The translations under genes and the position numbers were made by a program. 8,309 nt of DNA from Gammaproteobacteria bacterium (GTDB taxonomy: Bacteria; Pseudomonadota; Gammaproteobacteria; S144-34), in assembly GCA_015487895.1 (NCBI GenBank), contig WFOW01000140.1, positions 1 through 8,309 of the forward strand, read 5' to 3'. This document shows, piece after piece, positions 1 through 8,158 of this stretch; the first letter of the stretch is position 1; the number at the start of each line of letters is the position of its first letter. The notes under the pieces are model-generated. The model worked only from the letters and a program-made list of their open reading frames with translations, had not been told where the DNA came from and searched no databases.

Positions 1-2221
<2,221 letters not shown>

Positions 2222-2256
2222 CGTCTCACCCGTATCGCTGTCGTACCGTGCCGCAA

Positions 2257-3900
2257 TCAGCCGCCCCGCCCCGTCGGCTGCGGCGCGCCCACGGCGGCCT
2301 GCCCCTCGCCGGCGGTGGCCGGCCCGGCCCCCTGCGCCGGCGCATCCACGGCCGCGGCCTCCGGCTGCGCGCCCGCCTCCTCGGCGGCCTCCGCCGCGCC
2401 CCTCTCCTCGGCGGCCTCCTCGAACCAGGGCGCGCGCGCCGCCATGATCAGCCTGCCGGCCCGCTCCCCGTCGATGCCCGCGAGCTCGACCAGCTCGTCG
2501 GTGGACAGCTCCGCGAGGTCCTCCTGCGTGAGCACGCCCTTCTCGGCCAGCCGGTAGGCGAGCTCCTCGTCCATGCCTTCGAGAGCGAGCAGGTCGTCCG
2601 CCGGCCGTGCGCCGCTCTTCTGCTCGGCCTCGGCCAGCGCCCGCGTGAGCAGCACGTCGCGCGCCCGGCTGCGCAGCTCCTCCACGATCTCCTCGTCGAA
2701 CTCCTCGATCTGGAGCATCTCGCTCTCGGGCACGTAGGCCACCTCCTCAATGCTGGAGAACCCCTCCTGCACGAGGATCTGCGCCACCTCCTCGTCGACG
2801 TCGAGCTGCTCCATGAACATCTGCACCAGCGCCTGCGCCTCGCGCTCGCTCTTCTCGGCGGCCTCCGCCTCGGTCATGACGTTGATCTGCCAGCCCGTGA
2901 GCTCGCTCGCGAGCCGCACGTTCTGCCCTCCGCGGCCGATGGCCTGCGAGAGCTGGTGCTCGGGCACGGCGACGTCGGCGGTGCGGGTCTCCTCGTCGAG
3001 CACCATCGACACCACCTCCGCGGGCGACATCGCGTTGATGATGAATTGCGCCGGGTTCTCATCCCACAGGATGATGTCGACGCGCTCGCCGGCGAGCTCG
3101 TTGGAGACCGACTGCACGCGCGAGCCGCGCATGCCGACGCAGGCGCCGACAGGGTCGATGCGCGGGTCGTTCGACTTCACCGCGATCTTGGCGCGCGAGC
3201 CCGGATCGCGCGCTGCGCCCACAATCTCCACCAGCCCCTGGCCGGCCTCCGGCACCTCGAGCTTGAAGAGCTCGATCAGCAGCTCGGGGCGGGTGCGGCT
3301 GCAGAAGAGCTGCGGCCCGCGCGGCTCCGAGCGCACGTCGTAGAGGTAGCAGCGCACGCGGTCGCCGGGCCGCAGCGCCTCGCGCGGGATCATCTCCTCG
3401 CGCGGGATGATGGCCTCGGCATTGCCGCCGAGGTCGATGTAGGCGTTGCCGCGCTCGACCCGCTTGACCACGCCCGTGAGCATCTCGCCCACGCGGTCCT
3501 TGAACTGCTCGACCACCTGCGCCCGCTCGGCCTCGCGCACCTTCTGCACGATGACCTGCTTGGCCGCCTGCGCCGCGATGCGCCCGAAGGCGACGTTCTC
3601 CATCGGCTCCTCGACGTAGCCGCCGGCCTCGGCCTCCGGGTCGCGCTTGCGCGCCTCGCTCAGGCGGATCTGGCGCTCCGGCGCCTCCAGCTCCTCCTCG
3701 TCCGGCACGATCTCCCAACGGCGGAAGGTGCGGTAGTCTCCGGTGTCGCGGTCGATCTCGACGCGCACGTCGATGTCGCCGCCGTGCCTCTTCTTGGCCG
3801 CCGAGGCGAGCGCCGCCTCCAGCGCCTCGAAGATCACCTCCTTGTCGACGCCCTTCTCCGCGGAGACGACCTCCACCACGTTCAGGATCTCTTTGCCCAT
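2257..3900 (-). CDS. nusA: Transcription termination/antitermination factor NusA
   Basis: NusA binds RNA polymerase and modulates pausing, intrinsic termination and antitermination. The 547-aa product starts [20 protein letters not shown], the classic N-terminal RNAP-binding domain (1 to about 125). An S1 domain follows (about 134-200), then KH1 with [16 protein letters not shown] (251-266) and KH2 with [11 protein letters not shown] (320-330). Two C-terminal acidic repeats lie at about 365-425 and 435-493, each with the DLLxLEGMD or [12 protein letters not shown] type helix-hairpin-helix pattern. The ATG at 3900 has a GGAGG about 10 nt upstream. E. coli NusA is 495 aa; the extra length here is an Ala/Glu/Gly/Gln-rich tail after residue 493. 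The gene lies 34 bp after rimP and 35 bp before infB, the standard order. Confidence 0.98.
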   Translation of the reverse strand: MGKEILNVVEVVSAEKGVDKEVIFEALEAALASAAKKRHGGDIDVRVEIDRDTGDYRTFRRWEIVPDEEELEAPERQIRLSEARKRDPEAEAGGYVEEPMENVAFGRIAAQAAKQVIVQKVREAERAQVVEQFKDRVGEMLTGVVKRVERGNAYIDLGGNAEAIIPREEMIPREALRPGDRVRCYLYDVRSEPRGPQLFCSRTRPELLIELFKLEVPEAGQGLVEIVGAARDPGSRAKIAVKSNDPRIDPVGACVGMRGSRVQSVSNELAGERVDIILWDENPAQFIINAMSPAEVVSMVLDEETRTADVAVPEHQLSQAIGRGGQNVRLASELTGWQINVMTEAEAAEKSEREAQALVQMFMEQLDVDEEVAQILVQEGFSSIEEVAYVPESEMLQIEEFDEEIVEELRSRARDVLLTRALAEAEQKSGARPADDLLALEGMDEELAYRLAEKGVLTQEDLAELSTDELVELAGIDGERAGRLIMAARAPWFEEAAEERGAAEAAEEAGAQPEAAAVDAPAQGAGPATAGEGQAAVGAPQPTGRGG

Positions 3901-3934
3901 CGCCTGCCTGCCTCCGAACGCGCCGCTCGTCCCC

Positions 3935-4384
3935 TCAGAGCTCGGGCACGAGCCGCGCCTGCTCGATCCTTTCCACGGGCAGCGCGAGCTCGGCGCCGTC
4001 GACCTCGACGAGCACCTCGCCGCCCCGCAGCCCGCGCAGCACGCCGCGGAAGTTGCGCCGCCCCTCCAAGGGCACGTCCGTGCGGATGCGCACCTCGCGC
4101 CCCGCGAAGCGCTGGAAATCGGCCTCGCGGAACAGCGGGCGATCCAGCCCCGGCGAGGAGACCTCCAGCGTATAGGGGCCCGGAATGGGGTCCTCCACGT
4201 CCAGAAGGCCGCTCACCTGACGGCTGACGCGTTGGCAGTCCTCCACGCTTACACCGCCCTCGCGGTCGATGTAGAGCCGCAGCACAGCGCGCCGGCCACC
4301 GTGATACTCCACGCCGACGAGCTCGTAGCCGAGCCGGCTCACTGCCGGCTCGAGCAGCGCCTCCAGTGCCGTCTCCCTGCGCAT
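3935..4384 (-). CDS. rimP: Ribosome maturation factor RimP
   Basis: RimP assists maturation of the 30S subunit. The 149-aa product begins [20 protein letters not shown] and carries the family hallmarks: ELVGVEY near residue 21, [16 protein letters not shown] (35-50), [15 protein letters not shown], and [14 protein letters not shown] (71-84). A C-terminal SH3-like beta domain follows (about 95-149). Its length matches the family (about 150 aa). The start at 4384 is chosen over longer upstream options because GAGG lies 6 nt upstream and the alignment begins here. A longer reading frame back to 4561 would run through two terminator-like hairpins. The stop is 34 bp before nusA. Expression should depend on the leader described separately. 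Confidence 0.97.
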   Translation of the reverse strand: MRRETALEALLEPAVSRLGYELVGVEYHGGRRAVLRLYIDREGGVSVEDCQRVSRQVSGLLDVEDPIPGPYTLEVSSPGLDRPLFREADFQRFAGREVRIRTDVPLEGRRNFRGVLRGLRGGEVLVEVDGAELALPVERIEQARLVPEL

Positions 4385-4399
4385 GGTCCGCCTCAAACG

Positions 4400-4421
4400 A
4401 AAAAGTGGGCCCACGGCCCAC
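4400..4421 (-). terminator. Intrinsic terminator-like hairpin 2, next to rimP RBS
   Basis: On the minus strand GTGGGCC and GGCCCAC (4405-4421) form a perfect 7-bp stem with a 3-base loop, followed by TTTTT (4400-4404), then CG and TTT. The rimP GAGG ribosome binding site (4391-4394) starts only six bases past the T-run. Any transcript reaching rimP from upstream must read through this hairpin, so it looks like an attenuator rather than a gene-end terminator. Confidence 0.7.
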
Positions 4422-4442
4422 CCAGCGTCAGCGCGCCCCAGC

Positions 4443-4467
4443 CGGGCCCCGCCCTGCGGGCGGGCCA
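4443..4467 (-). promoter_or_regulatory. GC-rich hairpin between the two leader terminators
   Basis: GGCCCGCCC and GGGCGGGGCC can pair around a GCA loop with one bulged base. There is no T-run, so it is not a terminator. Its GGCCC/GGGCC arms resemble those of both neighbouring terminator hairpins, so alternative (antiterminator-like) pairing is possible. That is inference from complementarity alone. Confidence 0.4.
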
Positions 4468-4488
4468 GCGGGCGGCGATGCCGCCACG

Positions 4489-4509
4489 AAAAAGGCCCCG
4501 TGCGGGGCC
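4489..4509 (-). terminator. Intrinsic terminator-like hairpin 1 in rimP leader
   Basis: Read on the minus strand, GGCCCC and GGGGCC arms (4494-4509) form a 6-bp all-GC stem with a four-base loop, followed directly by TTTTT (4489-4493). It could end transcripts coming from the peptidase gene. It also lies downstream of the putative rimP promoter, so it can attenuate the rimP operon. A further perfect 6-bp hairpin, GGCGGC/GCCGCC (4471-4485), follows at once. Confidence 0.7.
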
Positions 4510-4579
4510 CCTCATGCGCGTCGTTGTCGCCCTCGCCGCGCGCCTCCCTTGCACGGCGCAATCCACACGGGACCCGGGA

Positions 4580-4608
4580 ATTTTACCCCCTCCACGGAAA
4601 GGCGGCAA
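4580..4608 (-). promoter_or_regulatory. Putative sigma70 promoter of rimP-nusA-infB
   Basis: On the minus strand TTGCCG (4603-4608) and TAAAAT (4580-4585) are separated by exactly 17 bp, matching the sigma70 consensus at 4/6 and 5/6 positions. It lies just after the peptidase stop codon, with transcription expected to start near 4573. That gives a leader of about 190 nt before the rimP ATG. Confidence 0.65.
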
Positions 4609-4620
4609 CGCCGTCGGGGC

Positions 4621-5048
4621 TTATCCGATGCCGCCCTCCAGGCGCTCGAGCGTCTCGTCGTCCAGCCCCAGGTAGTGGCCGAGCTCGTGCAGGACGGTCT
4701 CGCGGATGCACGCCGCGACATCCTCTCCCGTCTCGGCGCACCAGGCGAGGATGGGCTGGCGGTAGAGATGGACGGTGTCCGGGAACTCCCCGTGCCCGTA
4801 GCCCGCCCGCCGCCGCGCTCGGGGAGCGGCACCCCTCGGTAAAGCCCGAGCAGGTCGAGGGGATCCTCGATCCCCATCTCACGCAGGACCTCGCTGGACG
4901 GCCACTCCGCCACGAAAAAGGCCACGTTCTCGACACGTTCCCGGAACCAGGCCGGAAGCGAGCCCACCACCCGCTCCGCCTCGGCGGCGAAGCGTGCCTT
5001 GGGCCAGGCCCGTGCGAGCGCCTCGCGACGTTCAGCGTGCCTCCCCAC
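4621..5048 (-). pseudogene. Zincin-like metallopeptidase gene (DUF1025 type) with a frameshift
   Basis: Two minus-strand frames together make one small metallopeptidase. The upstream frame reads FAAEAERVVGSLPAWF, then VENVAFFVAEWPSSEVLREM and LLGLYRGVPLPERGGG, which matches the N-terminal half of the family. The downstream frame reads GYGHGEFPDTVHLYRQPILA, then VLHELGHYLGLDDETLERL and a TAA at 4621-4623. HELGH (4675-4689) plus the following GLDDE is the HExxHxxGxxD zinc site. The frames meet in the G-rich stretch 4797-4815. Adding one G next to GGG (4806-4808) would restore a continuous protein of about 142 aa, the usual family length. The start is unclear: GTG at 5048 fits the family length, while an in-frame ATG at 5123 would add 25 Arg/Gly/Ala-rich residues. 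It may be a true pseudogene or a sequencing or assembly indel, since both halves look intact. Confidence 0.8.
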
Positions 5049-5185
5049 CAGTCCCGCCCCGCCGTGCCGCGCGCCCTGCCAGGCCACCGCAGCTCCACCG
5101 CCCGGACGCCTGCGCGGCCGCATCCGACGGTGCCCGCGCCGCGGGCTTCTTCCTACATGTCATTGCCTTAACGGCACGCACCAAG

Positions 5186-5217
5186 AAAAAAGGCCCGGCA
5201 CCGCATGCCAGGCCTTT
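5186..5217 (-). terminator. Strong intrinsic terminator after tRNA-fMet
   Basis: On the minus strand AAAGGCCTGGCA pairs with TGCCGGGCCTTT (5189-5217), a 12-bp stem with one G-T pair and a 5-base loop. It runs into six T residues counting the stem's own last three. It lies about 85 nt past the 3' end of the tRNA and should end its transcript before the peptidase gene. Confidence 0.85.
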
Positions 5218-5240
5218 GCCTCAACTCCAGCCGACACCCC

Positions 5241-5266
5241 CCACCTGCCGGGCCCACCTGCCGGGC
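5241..5266. repeat. Perfect 13-bp tandem duplication
   Basis: CCACCTGCCGGGC occurs twice head to tail (5241-5253 and 5254-5266). It lies between the tRNA and its terminator, in what would be the tRNA precursor trailer. No function is apparent. Confidence 0.85.
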
Positions 5267-5302
5267 AGCCGCGAAAACGCTCGAAGGGGCGCCGCTAACT
5301 GC

Positions 5303-5379
<77 letters not shown>

Positions 5380-5390
5380 TCCGACGATCC

Positions 5391-5421
5391 ATAGTCTGCC
5401 AAAGGCCCGCAAGCCGTGCAA
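5391..5421 (-). promoter_or_regulatory. Weak candidate promoter for tRNA-fMet
   Basis: The upstream gene is divergent, so the tRNA promoter should lie between 5380 and about 5585. The best match found is TTGCAC (5416-5421) and GACTAT (5391-5396) with a 19-bp spacer. Each hexamer matches only three of six consensus bases, so this is tentative. Confidence 0.25.
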
Positions 5422-5545
5422 GGGACCGCTCCCCAGCCTCTTCGGAAACCCATGGCGCTCCCCACGACGGCAGCCCCCATCCCGGCCCTCCGGACGAGCA
5501 CGGGGCCGGCGCGGGTCGCCCGCCGCGGGCCCGGGCCGGGCGCGC

Positions 5546-5554
5546 TGCTACAAT
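5546..5554 (+). promoter_or_regulatory. Extended -10 promoter for the oxygenase operon
   Basis: TGCTACAAT is an extended -10 element (TG, one base, then TACAAT, 5/6 to consensus). No good -35 hexamer is visible in the GC-rich sequence upstream, as is tolerated with extended -10 promoters. Transcription would start near 5561, about 25 nt before the ATG at 5586. Confidence 0.5.
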
Positions 5555-5585
5555 GCCCGCGCGAGCAGGCCCCACGAGCGAGCCC

Positions 5586-6221
5586 ATGTCCGAGCCCGAG
5601 CGCCAGAGCGAGACGCGGGCGGCGCGCATCGCGCCGGCCGAGCTTCCCACCATCCGCGAGGTGAAGCCGCTCAGCTTCATCTTCGAGCAGCGCGGCGCGC
5701 TGGCGCCCGCGGTCTGCCGCGAGGCCATCCGCCGCTTCGAGGCGCACCCGGAGGAGCAGTACGAGGGACGCATCGGCCAGATCCCGCTCAAGGACCGCTC
5801 CATCAAGCGCTCCACCGACCTGGTGGTGAGCGGCAAGCCCCACTGGAAGGACATCGACCGGGCGCTCTTCGCCTCGCTCGCGCGGGCGCTCGAGGAGTTC
5901 TCGCGCGCCTTCCCCTTCTTCCGCGGCCCCTTCCGGGACATGGGCTACGCCATCCAGCGCACCCGCCCCGGCGAGTACTACCACTGGCACGTGGACGGCG
6001 GCAGCCACGCCTTCGCCCTGCGCCAGCTCGTGGCCGTGTGGTACCTGAACGACGTGCCGGGGCCTGGCGGCGAGACCGAGTTCCTCTACCAGGACGTGCG
6101 CGTGCGCCCCGAGGAAGGAAAGCTCCTCCTTTTCCCGCCCTTCTGGACCCATGAGCACCGCGGCGTCACCCTGCAGGCGGGTGTCAAGTACATCGCCACG
6201 ACCTGGGTCGTCTTCGCCTGA
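5586..6221 (+). CDS. 2OG-Fe(II) oxygenase, prolyl-4-hydroxylase-like
   Basis: This is a 211-aa non-haem iron dioxygenase that would couple 2-oxoglutarate decarboxylation to hydroxylation of an unknown substrate. The double-stranded beta-helix signature is clear. YYHWHVDGG (131-139) supplies the HxD iron ligands H135 and D137. HEHRG (189-193) supplies the distal ligand, most likely H191. K201 in GVKYIATTWV, ten residues later, is the expected 2-oxoglutarate anchor. LVAVWYLNDVPGPGGETEF is the typical strand pair between them. The start at 5586 follows an extended -10 element; an in-frame ATG at 5553 falls inside that element and is less likely. The ribosome binding site is weak. The GNAT gene downstream overlaps or abuts the stop, indicating an operon. 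Substrate cannot be inferred from sequence. Confidence 0.9.
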   Translation: MSEPERQSETRAARIAPAELPTIREVKPLSFIFEQRGALAPAVCREAIRRFEAHPEEQYEGRIGQIPLKDRSIKRSTDLVVSGKPHWKDIDRALFASLARALEEFSRAFPFFRGPFRDMGYAIQRTRPGEYYHWHVDGGSHAFALRQLVAVWYLNDVPGPGGETEFLYQDVRVRPEEGKLLLFPPFWTHEHRGVTLQAGVKYIATTWVVFA

Positions 6222-6672
6222 GACGCTCCTCGAGGTCGCGCCCGGCGGCGAGGCCTGGGAGCGCTACCTGGAGCTTCGCTGGGCGGTGCTGCGCGCACCC
6301 TGGGGCCGGCCGCGCGGCAGCGAGCGCGACGCCGAGGACGCTCGCGCCGTGCACCTGATGGTCGCCGCCCCGGACGGGACGGCGCTCGCCGTCGGGCGGC
6401 TGCACCGCCTCGACGACGTGACCGGCCAGATCCGCTACATGGCCGTCGCCCCCCACGCGCGCGGCCGGGGCCTCGGCCGGCGCATGCTCTTCGCGCTCGA
6501 GGACCGCGCCCGCACGCTCGGCCTGCGGCGCCTGGTGCTCGACGCGCGCGAGGCCGCCGCGGGCTTCTATCTGCGCCACGGCTACCGTGCGCTGGGCGAG
6601 GGGCACGTGCTCTTCGGCACCATCCGCCACCTTCGCATGGAGAAGCTCCTTGCGCCGGAGGCGCGGACGTGA
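6151..6672 (+). CDS. GNAT family N-acetyltransferase
   Basis: The 173-aa frame carries a GNAT acetyl-CoA binding core. IRYMAVAPHARGRGLGRRM (94-112) holds the RGRGLG pyrophosphate loop. LVLDAREAAAGFYLRHGY (128-145) is motif B. LRWAVLRAPWGRPRGSERD near residues 42-60 and HLRMEKLL near the end resemble a family of small GNATs with an LRxxVLRxPxG N-terminus. Acceptor substrate unknown. The start is uncertain: the ATG at 6151 and a GTG at 6181 both lie inside the oxygenase gene, overlapping it by 71 or 41 bp. Conserved sequence starts only around residue 24, which coincides with the oxygenase stop, so translational coupling is likely. Its TGA overlaps the next gene's GTG. Confidence 0.88.
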   Translation: MSTAASPCRRVSSTSPRPGSSSPETLLEVAPGGEAWERYLELRWAVLRAPWGRPRGSERDAEDARAVHLMVAAPDGTALAVGRLHRLDDVTGQIRYMAVAPHARGRGLGRRMLFALEDRARTLGLRRLVLDAREAAAGFYLRHGYRALGEGHVLFGTIRHLRMEKLLAPEART

Positions 6673-7046
6673 GCGCGCCACTGCTGCTGCAGGTGATCGA
6701 GCTCGGGGGCTACCCGGACCTCACGCCATCCTTCCGCAGGCTCGGCTTCGAGCCCGTTGTGGCCGGCTCCATGCGCCAGGCCCTGGGCCTGCTGCGCGAG
6801 CTCACGCCGGCCGCGGTGGTGGCGGAGTTCAACTACGGGCTGGTCTACGGCTCGCGGATCAGCAATCTCGAGACGCTGATCGCGGCCCTGCAGCGGCACG
6901 CGCCCGAGGCGCGGCTGGTCGCCCTCGCCGAGCGCGAGCGCATTCCTCATGCCGAGCGCCTGCGCCCGCGCTGGCCCGCGCTCGCGGTGGTGCCGCTGCC
7001 CGTGGAGGAGGCGGCGCTGGCGGAGGCGCTCGGCGTCAGGCCGTGA
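6669..7046 (+). CDS. Conserved-looking small receiver-like protein, function unknown
   Basis: The 125-aa product has alternating strand and helix segments like a receiver (CheY-type) fold: LLLQVIE, a helix with FRRLGF, EPVVAGS, helix MRQALGLLREL, strand AAVVAEFNY, helix ISNLETLIAALQ, strand ARLVALAE, strand ALAVVPLPV and a last helix. The usual acidic phosphoacceptor is not evident: the strand-3 end reads VVAEFNYG, with no clear Asp. No DNA-binding or membrane segment is present. The GTG start is supported by GGAGG seven nt upstream and by the GTGA overlap with the GNAT stop, so it is the third gene of the operon. The fold call is by eye and moderate; a non-homologous alpha/beta protein is possible. 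Confidence 0.8.
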   Translation: MSAPLLLQVIELGGYPDLTPSFRRLGFEPVVAGSMRQALGLLRELTPAAVVAEFNYGLVYGSRISNLETLIAALQRHAPEARLVALAERERIPHAERLRPRWPALAVVPLPVEEAALAEALGVRP

Positions 7047-7359
7047 TGAGCGCGGTCTCGAGGGGGTTGCCCTCGGTGTCGACCTCGACCGCGCGCACGC
7101 CGGGCATGCGCGCGAGGATGTAGGCGGCCATCATCACCTTCATGGCCTCGTTGCCGGTGTGGAGCGCCGTCAGCAGGCGGTCGGCCGCGATCTGGCAGCG
7201 CACGGTCGTGTCCGGGCGCTCCACCCACTCGCGCCCGACCTGCCAGCCGCGGTCCATGTCCGCGTCCATGCGCCGGAAGAACTCCTCGGCCTCGGTCAGC
7301 AGCTCGTCCGGCACCTCGACGCCGAACACCTGGTCCTGCACGATCACGTCCAGCCGCAT
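7036..7359 (-). CDS. Hypothetical protein, 107 aa
   Basis: I do not recognise a characterised family. The product starts MRLDVIVQDQVFGVEVPDEL, then has an acidic helical segment (LLTEAEEFFRRMDADMDRGW), a central helix around RCQIAADRLLTALHTGNEAM (54-73), a hydrophobic helix (KVMMAAYILARMPGV), and a VEVDTEGNPLETALIT tail. It is soluble-looking, with no signal peptide. AAGGAG five to six nt before the ATG is the best ribosome binding site in the window, and codon usage matches the neighbours, so it is a real gene. It converges with the preceding plus-strand gene; their 3' ends overlap by 11 bp, leaving no room for a terminator between them. It is divergent from the hydroxylase gene and shares a 106-bp intergenic region with it. 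Confidence 0.82.
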   Translation of the reverse strand: MRLDVIVQDQVFGVEVPDELLTEAEEFFRRMDADMDRGWQVGREWVERPDTTVRCQIAADRLLTALHTGNEAMKVMMAAYILARMPGVRAVEVDTEGNPLETALITA

Positions 7360-7389
7360 GCCCTCTCCTTCCCGATCCGTGCCGCGCCG

Positions 7390-7418
7390 TTGCCGCGCGG
7401 CATGCGCGCACCTAAGCT
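7390..7418 (+). promoter_or_regulatory. Candidate promoter for the PKHD hydroxylase
   Basis: TTGCCG (7390-7395) and TAAGCT (7413-7418) are 17 bp apart. The -35 hexamer is the same as at the rimP promoter; the -10 is poor (3/6). It sits within a cluster of short palindromes in the divergent intergenic region. Confidence 0.35.
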
Positions 7419-7441
7419 AGGCCCTCTGCGCGGCGCGCGCA
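7391..7441. repeat. Cluster of four short dyads in a divergent promoter region
   Basis: TGCCGCGCGGCA (7391-7402), TGCGCGCA (7403-7410) and CCTAAGCTAGG (7411-7421) are palindromic and lie end to end. TGCGCG-GCG-CGCGCA (7427-7441) is a fourth inverted repeat. They overlap or follow the candidate promoter and could be operators for one or both divergent genes. High GC makes CG-only palindromes frequent, so CCTAAGCTAGG carries most weight. Confidence 0.4.
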
Positions 7442-7465
7442 ACCGCGAAAGAAACGGGGAAAACG

Positions 7466-8140
7466 ATGCTGGTCGAGATCCCGGAAGTGCTCGACACGGA
7501 GCAGCTCGAGGCCGTGCGGCGCCTGCTCGCCGATGCCCCCTTCGTGGACGGGCGCCTCTCGGCCGGCACGGCCGCCCGGCCCGTCAAGCGCAACGAGGAG
7601 CTCGATCCGGGCGACCGCCGCATCGAGGCGCTCAACCGCATCGTCATGGGCGCGCTCACGCGCCACCCGCTCTACCTGGGCGCCGCGCTCCCGCACCGCG
7701 TCGCGGTGCCCTTCTACGCGCGCTACCGCCCGGGCATGGCCTATGGCGAGCACGTCGACGACCCCGTCATGGGCCCGCCCGGCGGGCGCTACCGTTCCGA
7801 CGTCTCGGTCACCGTCTTCCTGAACGGGCCGGAGGAGTACGACGGCGGCGAGCTCGTCGTCGAGACCACCTTCGGGCCGCGCACGGTGAAGCTGCCTGCC
7901 GGTCATGCCGTGCTCTACCCCTCCTCCAGCCGCCACCGCGTAGCCGAGGTCACGCGCGGCGAGCGCCTCGTCGCCGTCACCTGGGTGCAGAGCCTGGTGC
8001 GCGACCCCGCGCGGCGCGAGGTGCTGTTCGAGCTCGATCAGGCACGCCGCGCGCTGATCGAGGCGGACCCGACCGCCGAGCCCGCCCGCCGCGTGCAGGC
8101 GGCCTATGCCAACCTCGTGCGCATGTGGGCCGAAGTCTGA
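7466..8140 (+). CDS. PKHD-type 2OG-Fe(II) hydroxylase, YbiX/PiuC family
   Basis: The 224-aa product aligns end to end, from memory, with E. coli YbiX (225 aa). Shared stretches include WVDGR/FVDGR near the start, the YGEHVDDPV iron site (H96, D98), YDGGELVVETTFGPRTVKLP, LYPSSSRHRV (distal His157), RGERLVAVTWVQSLVRD (R167, the 2-oxoglutarate anchor) and a C-terminal LFELDQARR...YANLVRMWAEV. All iron and cosubstrate ligands are present. Members such as PiuC are often found beside TonB-dependent iron-siderophore receptors, but the true substrate is not established and no receptor lies within this window. A modest GGGGA ribosome binding site precedes the ATG at 7466. It is transcribed away from the 107-aa gene and may be monocistronic here. 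Confidence 0.95.
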   Translation: MLVEIPEVLDTEQLEAVRRLLADAPFVDGRLSAGTAARPVKRNEELDPGDRRIEALNRIVMGALTRHPLYLGAALPHRVAVPFYARYRPGMAYGEHVDDPVMGPPGGRYRSDVSVTVFLNGPEEYDGGELVVETTFGPRTVKLPAGHAVLYPSSSRHRVAEVTRGERLVAVTWVQSLVRDPARREVLFELDQARRALIEADPTAEPARRVQAAYANLVRMWAEV

Positions 8141-8158
8141 GCCCGCTGGGGAGCGCGC

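Noticed and set aside
2248..4227. A 659-codon plus-strand open frame opposite nusA and rimP
   Set aside because: Low-complexity His/Leu/Arg composition, no recognisable motif, and complete overlap with two certain genes.
4385..4561. A longer RimP starting at 4561
   Set aside because: It would add about 59 Arg/Gly-rich residues not found in the family and put two terminator hairpins inside the gene; the ATG at 4384 has a good ribosome binding site and the right length.
4510..4573. A boxA/nut-type antitermination site or a small RNA gene in the first part of the rimP leader
   Set aside because: No boxA-like word or convincing conserved RNA structure could be seen between the putative start site and the first terminator.
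5553..5585. ATG at 5553 as start of the oxygenase
   Set aside because: This ATG lies within and just after the extended -10 element, so it would precede the expected transcript start; the ATG at 5586 is preferred.
7466..8140. A siderophore-uptake locus around the YbiX/PiuC gene
   Set aside because: PiuC relatives are often beside TonB-dependent receptors, but no receptor, TonB, Fur box or bacterioferritin-associated gene is visible in the window.
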